A DNA stretch of 64,000 nt from PVC group bacterium (GTDB lineage Bacteria; Verrucomicrobiota; Kiritimatiellia; UBA8416), in NCBI GenBank assembly GCA_003567005.1, contig PXBF01000029.1:1-64000 (forward strand), read 5' to 3'. Each line of letters starts with the position of its first letter. Within the stretch, counting starts at the first letter, position 1. A program made the position numbers and the translations under genes. The notes beneath the pieces were generated by a model. The model was not told the origin of the DNA, did no database searches, and worked only from the letters and a program-made list of their open reading frames with translations. Shown in pieces: positions 56,766 to 64,000 of the stretch.

Positions 56766-56951
56766 CTACCAACTTGCCTTCGTTATGCCTGGAATCTGTC
56801 CCTGCGAGGCAAGCTCACGGAAACAAATGCGGCACAGGTGAAACTTGCGCATATAACCTCTCGGACGTCCACAACGACTGCAACGATGATACGCGCGTGC
56901 GCTAAATTTCGGCGCCCGTTTGGACTTTTCTATTAATGCTCTCTTGGCCAT
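56766..56951 (-). CDS. rpsZ: 30S ribosomal protein S14, zinc-binding type Z
   Basis: 61 aa with [23 protein letters not shown] (two CxxC). Confidence 0.95.
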   Translation of the reverse strand: MAKRALIEKSKRAPKFSARAYHRCSRCGRPRGYMRKFHLCRICFRELASQGQIPGITKASW

Positions 56952-56973
56952 TCTATCTCCTCCGTTACGATAA

Positions 56974-57507
56974 TCAGGATGCAAAAGGCATGCCGAGCAG
57001 CATCAGTAGCTCACGCGCTGCAGCATCAGTCTTTGCTGTCGTTACAATGGTTATGTTCATCCCTTGAGAAACCCCCGTATGGTTGGGGTCGATTTCCGGA
57101 AAAATGGTTTGTTCCTTCAATCCGAGCGTGTAATTACCATGCCCATCAAACCCACTTTTCGAAACCCCGCGAAAGTCGCGAATGCGAGGCAACGAAGCAT
57201 GAATCAAACGATCCAGAAAATCATACATCCGATGCTGCCGTAAGGTAACTTTCGCACCAATAACCATACCCTCGCGTAACTTGAAGTTCGAAACACTCTT
57301 ACGCGCCTTGCAAGGAACCGGACGTTGCCCCGTGATCTGACCCAACTCTTCCAGCAAACGCTTCTGGGCATCCTTGTCAACAATACCCATACCCATATTC
57401 ACAATCACCTTGCTCACGCGGGGCACCATCATCGGGTTGCTAACACCTAGCTTCTGCTTCAGCGCCGGAACAATATCCTGATTAAATTTTTCTCTTAATG
57501 TCGCCAT
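56974..57507 (-). CDS. rplE: 50S ribosomal protein L5
   Basis: [40 protein letters not shown]; preferred ATG 57507. Confidence 0.96.
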   Translation of the reverse strand: MATLREKFNQDIVPALKQKLGVSNPMMVPRVSKVIVNMGMGIVDKDAQKRLLEELGQITGQRPVPCKARKSVSNFKLREGMVIGAKVTLRQHRMYDFLDRLIHASLPRIRDFRGVSKSGFDGHGNYTLGLKEQTIFPEIDPNHTGVSQGMNITIVTTAKTDAAARELLMLLGMPFAS

Positions 57508-57514
57508 GGTTACC

Positions 57515-57832
57515 TCAATCAAAAACGTGACTTCCTGCTTTGCTCTTGCGGACGCGTCGGTCACCTGCAACGACCCGCGATACGCGAACACCCTTCTTCA
57601 CCGCAGGATCATAAGGCATCAAGTTCGATAACGAGATTCCTGCTTCTTTCTCGATCATGCCTCCTTGCGGATGTTCGCTGGAACGCTTAATGGTACAACG
57701 TCGAATATTTAACCCTTCGACATATGCCCGCCCTTTTACCAAATCCACACGCAATACCGTCCCGGTCTTGCCTGCGTCAACGCCTGTGGTTACTACCACT
57801 TCGTCACCTTTCTTGATTCTCCCGATGCTCAC
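57515..57832 (-). CDS. rplX: 50S ribosomal protein L24
   Basis: IKKGDEVVVTTGVDAGKTGTVLRV; GGMIEKEAGISLSNLMPYDP. Confidence 0.94.
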   Translation of the reverse strand: MSIGRIKKGDEVVVTTGVDAGKTGTVLRVDLVKGRAYVEGLNIRRCTIKRSSEHPQGGMIEKEAGISLSNLMPYDPAVKKGVRVSRVVAGDRRVRKSKAGSHVFD

Positions 57833-57853
57833 GTCAATTTCCTTCCTGCACGC

Positions 57854-58219
57854 TTATAAAACCTCTGGTGCCAGAGACACTACCTTCATGAAATTCTTCT
57901 CACGCAATTCGCGCGCTACGGGCCCAAAGATTCGCGAACCCATCGGATTCTTATTTGCATCAATGAGAACGACGGCATTGTTATCAAATCGCAATACCGA
58001 ACCGTCATTCCGACGCACGGGATGCTTGGTCCGCACGATCAAGGCATTGAGAACCTGCCCCTTCTTGACCGTTCCGTTCGGTTGCGCTTCCTTGATCGCA
58101 ACCTTTATAATATCGCCAACATGCGCATAACGCTTCCGTTGTCCCAATACACGGAAACACATGGCCCGTCGCGCCCCCGTATTATCCGCTACCACTAATT
58201 TTGTCTGCTCCATGATCAT
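57854..58219 (-). CDS. rplN: 50S ribosomal protein L14
   Basis: [39 protein letters not shown]; start 58219 or 58213. Confidence 0.95.
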   Translation of the reverse strand: MIMEQTKLVVADNTGARRAMCFRVLGQRKRYAHVGDIIKVAIKEAQPNGTVKKGQVLNALIVRTKHPVRRNDGSVLRFDNNAVVLIDANKNPMGSRIFGPVARELREKNFMKVVSLAPEVL

Positions 58220-58512
58220 GCCTTCACCCCCGCATCCAAAATCAAGGCTTTCTGGGTTACCTCTACCAGACGCCAACGTTTCGTTTTGCTCATAGGGCGT
58301 GCTTCCATGATCACAACCTGGTCCCCCACGCCGGCCTCGTTCTTTTCATCATGCGCATGAAAACGACTCCGCTGTCGCGTGATCTTCCCGTAAATCGGAT
58401 GCGCTTTACGCACTTCCGTTTCGACTACAATCGTCTTGTCTCCGCTACGGCTCTTTACAACGCCGCTCATCGTTTTGCGGCGCCCCCGCGATGGTTCTAC
58501 TTGCTCACCCAT
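58216..58512 (-). CDS. rpsQ: 30S ribosomal protein S17
   Basis: [47 protein letters not shown]. Confidence 0.94.
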   Translation of the reverse strand: MGEQVEPSRGRRKTMSGVVKSRSGDKTIVVETEVRKAHPIYGKITRQRSRFHAHDEKNEAGVGDQVVIMEARPMSKTKRWRLVEVTQKALILDAGVKA

Positions 58513-58711
58513 GACGCTGCTCACTTTCCCGCTCTTTCATCACTGTCTGGATTCGGGCAACCGTACGACGCAAACTACGCGCCAGTAGCGGATTGCTAGC
58601 TTCATCAGCTACACCTTTCCGAACCTCAAGCTCAAATAACTCCTGCCGCTTTTCGTCCAGCAGGCCCAGCAACTCTTCCGTGCTGCGATCCCGAATCTCC
58701 GTTGCCTTCAT
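58505..58711 (-). CDS. rpmC: 50S ribosomal protein L29
   Basis: MKATEIRDRSTEELLGLLDEKRQELFELEVRKGV; preferred ATG 58711. Confidence 0.93.
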   Translation of the reverse strand: MKATEIRDRSTEELLGLLDEKRQELFELEVRKGVADEASNPLLARSLRRTVARIQTVMKERESEQRHG

Positions 58712-58735
58712 GATCCTCTTCCCGTTACCCATTCA

Positions 58736-59152
58736 TTAGTTTTCGCCACGCTTGACCAACCGCGTGCGCATGCCTAACTTGGCGTCTGCTAGTCGTAACG
58801 CTGAACGCGCCACTGCCTCAGAAACGCCTGCAAGCTCAAACAATACCCGGCCGGGCTTCACAACGGCAACCCAATACTCCGGATTCCCCTTACCTTTACC
58901 CATACGTACTTCAATAGGCTTACTGGTAATCGGTTTGTCCGGAAACACCCGAATCCACAACTTACCGCGACGTTTCATGTGACGATTGATTGCAACACGA
59001 CACGCCTCAATCTGCGTTGCTTTCAACCAACCGCGGTCCAAACACTTCAAACCGTATTCCCCGAATTCAACGGTTGCACCCGCCTTCGCGAAACCAGCAC
59101 GGCTTCCTTTCATCACCTTACGGTGCTTTGTCCTCTTTGGCATCAACGGCAT
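58736..59152 (-). CDS. rplP: 50S ribosomal protein L16
   Basis: [43 protein letters not shown]. Confidence 0.96.
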   Translation of the reverse strand: MPLMPKRTKHRKVMKGSRAGFAKAGATVEFGEYGLKCLDRGWLKATQIEACRVAINRHMKRRGKLWIRVFPDKPITSKPIEVRMGKGKGNPEYWVAVVKPGRVLFELAGVSEAVARSALRLADAKLGMRTRLVKRGEN

Positions 59153-59170
59153 TTCTGCACCGCTCCTCTC

Positions 59171-59821
59171 TTATCGCCTCTTACCTTTGGCAGCCTTATC
59201 ATCGGGCGTCTTGCAAATCCATACCTTAACCCCAATTCGCCCCGCTGTCGTCGCTGCCTCTGCAAAACCATACTCAATATTCGCTCGTAACGTATGCAAA
59301 GGAATCTTACCTTCCTTGTCCCATGTTACGCGCGCCAACTCTGCCCCACCTAAACGACCCGCTGTCCGCACTTTGATACCGTCTGCGCCTAAATCCATTG
59401 CCATCTTGATGGCGCGCTTCATGGCACGCCGAAAGGAAACACGTCGTTCCAATTGCAAGGCTATGTTCTCTGCCACTAACTGCGCATTGCAGTCCGGATC
59501 CCGTATTTCCTGAATCTCAATGTAAATCTCTTTGCCCGTCAGCTTCGAAATCTGCTGACGCATCTTCTCGAGCTCCTGCCCTTTGCGCCCAATGACGGCA
59601 CCAGGACGCGCGGTATGCAAACTGATCCGCACGCGATTGGCATACCTTTCGATATCAACACGCGCCAAAGAAGCACTCTCTAAACGCTTCTTCACGATCG
59701 AACGGATCTCCAAGTCTTCCTTTAAAAGACCGCCATATACGCGCTTCGGCGCGAACCAGCGCGAACGCCAGTCCTTGTTTACTGCTACACGCAGACCTAT
59801 CGGATTGATTTTTTGTCCCAA
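59171..59821 (-). CDS. rpsC: 30S ribosomal protein S3, probable TTG start
   Basis: LGQKINPIGLRV; GRKGQELEKMRQQISKLTGKEIYIEIQEI; GAGGAGG Shine-Dalgarno 8 nt before TTG at 59821. Confidence 0.95.
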   Translation of the reverse strand: MGQKINPIGLRVAVNKDWRSRWFAPKRVYGGLLKEDLEIRSIVKKRLESASLARVDIERYANRVRISLHTARPGAVIGRKGQELEKMRQQISKLTGKEIYIEIQEIRDPDCNAQLVAENIALQLERRVSFRRAMKRAIKMAMDLGADGIKVRTAGRLGGAELARVTWDKEGKIPLHTLRANIEYGFAEAATTAGRIGVKVWICKTPDDKAAKGKRR

Positions 59822-59872
59822 AACGTATTCCTCCTCGGGCAAGGCGTCAAAAAGCCCGTCCTTTTACCTTAT

Positions 59873-60211
59873 TTACTGCTCATCCGTCAAAACAATCTTA
59901 ACGTGACACATTTTTTTCTGAATCCGACTCACCATACCGCGAGCCCGAGGCCAAAACCGTTTCATGCGTGGCCCCTCATCTATGCGTGCCTCTTTGACCC
60001 GCAAGGTCTCTACAGGCAAGTCGGCATTATTCTCTGCATTGGCGATCGCAGACTTCAAGGTCTTGCCTAAATAAAAACCTGCTTTCCGCTCGCTCATGGA
60101 CGTCATCTGTAGCGCCTGCTCTACGGGCATACCCCGCATCTGACGTGCCATATCGCGCGCTTTCGATGGCGACAAACGCACATTCTTGCTAATCGATTGA
60201 ATTTCCATCAC
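59873..60211 (-). CDS. rplV: 50S ribosomal protein L22
   Basis: KNVRLSPSKARDMARQMRGMPVEQAL; AEARIDEGP-like RVKEARIDEGPRMKRFWPRARGMVSRI. Confidence 0.95.
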   Translation of the reverse strand: MMEIQSISKNVRLSPSKARDMARQMRGMPVEQALQMTSMSERKAGFYLGKTLKSAIANAENNADLPVETLRVKEARIDEGPRMKRFWPRARGMVSRIQKKMCHVKIVLTDEQ

Positions 60212-60230
60212 TCTCTCCCAGTCGGCTCAT

Positions 60231-60515
60231 CTATTTCAAAGATGCCGTCTTATCCGTATGCGAACCATGCCGACGGAATGCACGGGTTGGCGCAAATTCG
60301 CCTAGCCGATGCCCGACCATGTTCTCGGTTATAAACACAGAAATATGCTGTTTCCCATTGTGAATACCCATTGTGTGACCCACAAATTCAGGCAATATCA
60401 TAGACCGCCTCGACCAGGTCTTGATCGGACGACGATCACCAGAACGGTTCATCCGCTCCACTTTATCCATCAGTTTAGGGTCAACATAAGGACCTTTTTT
60501 AATTGAACGCGCCAT
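60231..60515 (-). CDS. rpsS: 30S ribosomal protein S19
   Basis: [33 protein letters not shown]. Confidence 0.96.
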   Translation of the reverse strand: MARSIKKGPYVDPKLMDKVERMNRSGDRRPIKTWSRRSMILPEFVGHTMGIHNGKQHISVFITENMVGHRLGEFAPTRAFRRHGSHTDKTASLK

Positions 60516-60518
60516 ACG

Positions 60519-61343
60519 TTATTTTCTCCGCTTGACTATGAACTTGTTCGATGGTTTACGCCGCGCGCGGGTCTTTCCGCCCTTGGCCAGTTGTCCCCAC
60601 GGCGACACGGGATGACCGCCACCGGATGTCCGGCCTTCACCGCCACCCATCGGGTGGTCAACCGGGTTCATGGCAACACCGCGAACGGTCGGTCGGATAC
60701 CTTTCCAACGTTTGCGTCCCGCCTTGCCCATACTTGTGCCCGATGCATCCGAATTACCAACCTGCCCAATGGTCGCCATGCATCGAACATTGATCATACG
60801 AATCTCACCACTCGGCAACTTGACTTGGGCGTGGGTGCCCTCACGCGACATCAACTGGGCTGCATTACCCGCGCTTCGGCAAACTTTGCCACCACGTCCA
60901 GGCTCTAACTCCACATTGTGTACAAACATACCCAAGGGGATACGGGCAAGAGGAAGCGCATTACCTACCGCAGCTTCCGCCTGATCGCCAGATACCACCT
61001 TATCTCCCACTTTTAACTTCGATGGAGCCAATATGTAGCGTTTCTCTCCGTCTGCATAATGTAAGAGCGCAAGGTTCGCCGATCGATTCGGATCATACTC
61101 AATTGCAGCAACTTGTGCAGGAATACCCGCCTTGTCACGCTTGAAGTCAATTACGCGAATCTTGCGCTTGTGGCCACCACCGCGATGACGCACCGTAATA
61201 CGTCCTGAAGAGTTACGTCCCGCATTCTGCTTGCGAGGGCGCACCAAACCGCGCTCTGGCCGATCTTTTGTGATCTCGTCGAACCCCGAAACGGTCGTGA
61301 ACCGTAGGCTCGGCGTCGTCGGATTATATTTTTTCAGTGCCAT
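60519..61343 (-). CDS. rplB: 50S ribosomal protein L2
   Basis: [56 protein letters not shown]. Confidence 0.97.
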   Translation of the reverse strand: MALKKYNPTTPSLRFTTVSGFDEITKDRPERGLVRPRKQNAGRNSSGRITVRHRGGGHKRKIRVIDFKRDKAGIPAQVAAIEYDPNRSANLALLHYADGEKRYILAPSKLKVGDKVVSGDQAEAAVGNALPLARIPLGMFVHNVELEPGRGGKVCRSAGNAAQLMSREGTHAQVKLPSGEIRMINVRCMATIGQVGNSDASGTSMGKAGRKRWKGIRPTVRGVAMNPVDHPMGGGEGRTSGGGHPVSPWGQLAKGGKTRARRKPSNKFIVKRRK

Positions 61344-61371
61344 TTCGTCTTCCTGTCCAGCTTATGCCGTA

Positions 61372-61653
61372 TTATGCCAAGTCGATTTTATGATCTTCTG
61401 CAAGCGTAACTATCGCACGCTTCCAATCTGGCCGTTTCCCATATTTCATTGTACGTTGACGCTTCTTCTTCCCGTCATAGTTCATCGTGTTGACTTGTGT
61501 AACCTTCACGTCAAACAATTGCTCCACCGCACGCTTGATCTCAATTTTGTTCGAGTCCGGTGCCACGATGAAAAGGTACTTACGCTTCTCAGCAAGATGC
61601 GTCCCTTTCTCCGTAACCTGAATTCGCTTTATGACTGCTCGTGAGTCTCTCAT
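61372..61653 (-). CDS. rplW: 50S ribosomal protein L23
   Basis: YLFIVAPDSNKIEIKRAVEQLFDVKVTQVNTMNYDGKKKR. Confidence 0.95.
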   Translation of the reverse strand: MRDSRAVIKRIQVTEKGTHLAEKRKYLFIVAPDSNKIEIKRAVEQLFDVKVTQVNTMNYDGKKKRQRTMKYGKRPDWKRAIVTLAEDHKIDLA

Positions 61654-61655
61654 AA

Positions 61656-62291
61656 TTATGCACCTTGTTTCTGCAGCCGCGCGGTCAGTTCAGCAAAACC
61701 TTTCTCATTTGCTAAAACCAACGGATACCGCAGCAATTGGTAAACATTGACATCTTTTGCCGCACGTACCGCAACACGAGGCAAATTACGCACCGCACGC
61801 GTCAAATTCTCATCCATCGCATCGACAACCAACAAAACGGGCCCTGTGACCCCTTGTGCCTTGAGCAACGCTACGGCCGCACGCGTTTTCGGTTCCGAAA
61901 CCGCAAGCGGCTCTACGATCCGCACGGAACCATCGGAAAGCTTTTCACTCAACGCCCGTCGAAAAGCTAAATCCCGAACCTTACGGTTGACCTTAGCACC
62001 ATATACACGTGGATGCGGCCCAAACGCCACGCCACCGCCACGCCATACAGGAGACTGTTTATATCCCGCGCGAGCGCGGCCTGTACCCTTTTGCTTCCAA
62101 GGCTTGGCTCCGGTTCCCGAAACCATCCCTTTTTCCAAGGTCGAGGCCGTTCCAGCGCGGCGACTCATATTTAACGCTACCACAACCTCATGTACGGCCT
62201 GTTGACCGCGCTCTAGCTCAAGCGTCTCGTCCGCAATGCTCACCGATCCGGCCTCTGCACCGGTTGCGTCATATTTCTTAATCTCACTCAT
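61656..62291 (-). CDS. rplD: 50S ribosomal protein L4
   Basis: GTGAKPWKQKGTGRARAGYKQSPVWRGGGVAFGPHPR. Confidence 0.96.
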   Translation of the reverse strand: MSEIKKYDATGAEAGSVSIADETLELERGQQAVHEVVVALNMSRRAGTASTLEKGMVSGTGAKPWKQKGTGRARAGYKQSPVWRGGGVAFGPHPRVYGAKVNRKVRDLAFRRALSEKLSDGSVRIVEPLAVSEPKTRAAVALLKAQGVTGPVLLVVDAMDENLTRAVRNLPRVAVRAAKDVNVYQLLRYPLVLANEKGFAELTARLQKQGA

Positions 62292-62929
62292 GCGCTCTTA
62301 CCTGCTTTCTTCAATGCCCTACTCACGCGCACTACCCCACCATTCGGCCCTGGCACAGCGCCCTGCACAAGTAACAGATTCTCTTCTGGTCGAATCGCGA
62401 GAAGCTTCAAGTTTTGCTGCGTCACACGAACGTTCCCCATGTGACCAGGCATTTTCTGCCCCTTCATGACGCGTGCAGGATATGAACATTGTCCAATCGC
62501 GCCAACCCTGCGCTTGGAATGACCACCATGCGTTTTCGCACCACCAGCCATGTTGTAACGCTTGACAACACCAGCAAAACCACGCCCTTTACTCGTGGCA
62601 GCAACATCAACATGCGTCACACCTTCAAACTGATCAACGGTAACCCGGGTGCCAGGTGCCAGTTCCTCATCTGCTGCACAAGGAAACTCCTGCATCATCC
62701 GCTGCGGATCCACACCCGCTTTATTATATTCTCCCAGAGCCGTTTTACTCAAACGCGAGGCCTTTTGCGGCTCAAACCCGAGCTTAACCGCCTCATATCC
62801 GTCGCTACTCTTCGTCTTGCGCTGCACCACAAGACAAGGACCGGCAGCGATGACCGTTACCGCAACACGACGGCCCGCATCATCGAAGATCTGCGTCATC
62901 CCTAATTTTCTGCCTAATATACCGTTCAT
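62288..62929 (-). CDS. rplC: 50S ribosomal protein L3
   Basis: GILGRKLGMTQIFDDAGRRVAVTVI; SKGRGFAGVVKRYNMAGGAKTHG. Confidence 0.96.
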   Translation of the reverse strand: MNGILGRKLGMTQIFDDAGRRVAVTVIAAGPCLVVQRKTKSSDGYEAVKLGFEPQKASRLSKTALGEYNKAGVDPQRMMQEFPCAADEELAPGTRVTVDQFEGVTHVDVAATSKGRGFAGVVKRYNMAGGAKTHGGHSKRRVGAIGQCSYPARVMKGQKMPGHMGNVRVTQQNLKLLAIRPEENLLLVQGAVPGPNGGVVRVSRALKKAGKSA

Positions 62930-62940
62930 GACTCTCTCTC

Positions 62941-63249
62941 TTAGATCTTGATCGTTATGTCAACGCCGGCTGGCAAATTCAGCTTCTTCAGCTCATCGAC
63001 TGTCTTTGCCGTCGGCTCAATGATATCGAGCAAGCGCTTATGCGTACGCATTTCAAACTGCTCCATTGATTTCTTATTCACATGCGGGCTGCTATTTACT
63101 GTGTATCTCTCAATCCGCGTCGGCAACGGTGTTGGCCCCGCAACTTGCGCACCGGTACCCCGCGCCGTGTCGATAATATCCGTAACTGCTTGATCCAATA
63201 CACTATGATCGTACGCCTGCAGCCGTATTCTTATACGTTGTCCATCCAT
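62941..63249 (-). CDS. rpsJ: 30S ribosomal protein S10
   Basis: [72 protein letters not shown]. Confidence 0.97.
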   Translation of the reverse strand: MDGQRIRIRLQAYDHSVLDQAVTDIIDTARGTGAQVAGPTPLPTRIERYTVNSSPHVNKKSMEQFEMRTHKRLLDIIEPTAKTVDELKKLNLPAGVDITIKI

Positions 63250-63256
63250 GACATTC

Positions 63257-64000
63257 TCACCTGTTCAGTAGCTCATTTGTAAGTGGGCCAGGCACAATAT
63301 CAAATTGTACCGGCTCCATCGTGTAACTAGCCCGGCCCCGCGTTAACGACCGGATTGCCGTCGAGTATCCAAACAACTCGGACAGAGGCACCTTGCCATG
63401 TACAGCTTGCTGCTCCCCTTTCGCGACCATGTCCGTGACCTTGCCGCGCCGACTGCTTAAATCCCCTAAAACGTCTCCCATATAATCAGACGGGGTAACG
63501 ATCTCAAGCGCCATGATCGGTTCCAATAAAACGGGGCTTGCCGCCTGCACCGCCTCTCGAAACGCCATCGTGGCCGCCGTTCGAAATGCCACATCCGTCG
63601 AAAACTCCAAATCTGTTTCCACCGCCGTTACGCGAATAAGCGTATCGGTTACTGCATACTGCGATAAGACACCCGTTACCGCGCCATCCTGTAATCCCAT
63701 CTTTACAGCCTCCTGGAAGGCTGACGTGAATTCGCGATTCGATGCGGCAATTTCATACGTATTGCCAGCACCACGTGCTGTAGGCGAAACCTCTACAGTA
63801 ACGCCAGCAAAATGCCTTTGTCCACCCAAGTCCCGGTCAAATACATGTGTGCTCTCACCTTTGGCTGTAACCGTCTCCTGATACGCAACCATCGGTTTTC
63901 CTGCATTCGCCGCAACTTTGAATTCGCGAAGCATCCTATCTCGCAATATTTCCAAGTGCAACTCGCCCATCCCACTAATGACGGTCTGACCTGTCTCCTT
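63257..64000 (-). CDS. fusA: Elongation factor G, C-terminal part (continues beyond the window)
   Basis: [57 protein letters not shown]; frame open to the window edge. Confidence 0.96.
   Translation of the reverse strand, partial: KETGQTVISGMGELHLEILRDRMLREFKVAANAGKPMVAYQETVTAKGESTHVFDRDLGGQRHFAGVTVEVSPTARGAGNTYEIAASNREFTSAFQEAVKMGLQDGAVTGVLSQYAVTDTLIRVTAVETDLEFSTDVAFRTAATMAFREAVQAASPVLLEPIMALEIVTPSDYMGDVLGDLSSRRGKVTDMVAKGEQQAVHGKVPLSELFGYSTAIRSLTRGRASYTMEPVQFDIVPGPLTNELLNR

Noticed and set aside
1-64000. CRISPR array, rRNA genes, prophage, toxin-antitoxin or restriction-modification cassette
   Set aside because: I found no regularly spaced repeats, rRNA sequence, phage structural genes or convincing defence modules in this window.

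Overview
The window reads as a chromosomal segment of a Gram-negative bacterium. The PVC-like (Verrucomicrobia/Kiritimatiellae/Lentisphaerae) flavour is my inference from gene content. The left ~49 kb holds mostly single-copy housekeeping genes: cfa, tal, alr, aroB, fmt, nnr, acpS, pdxJ, pcp, serC, the heptose genes rfaE2/hldD, pyrK/pyrD, dciA, rph and ilvD. Between them are accessory loci: a DUF6288/HEAT protein next to a secreted protein with a duplicated module and an AraC/XylR-like regulator; a DUF1080 - Gfo/Idh/MocA - GH71/99-like sugar locus; a Ser/Thr kinase; and two large orphan exported proteins. The right ~14 kb (49.7-64 kb, minus strand) is a compact fusA-S10-spc-alpha ribosomal operon. 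It lacks tuf, rpmD, adk, infA and rpsD at their usual positions and includes a 37-aa rpmJ missing from the ORF track. The most interesting non-obvious signals are: (1) a palindromic element at the pdxJ stop codon flanked by an 11-bp direct repeat, with a similar hairpin at 38.7 kb; (2) a decay zone beside tRNA-Arg(CCG) with an ISKra4-like transposase remnant (frameshift plus nonsense) and an ADP-ribosylglycohydrolase N-terminal remnant; (3) a frameshifted dihydrodipicolinate-synthase-family C-terminal remnant at ~44.0-44.2 kb; (4) an internally deleted AGCS symporter remnant at 22.3 kb; (5) twin hairpins sharing one stem at 1.43-1.50 kb. I see no convincing complete new defence or mobile system; the best candidates for uncharacterised biology are the 15.1-22.3 kb exported-protein locus and the orphan proteins at 35-42 kb. 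All family assignments come from reading motifs by eye; no searches were run.
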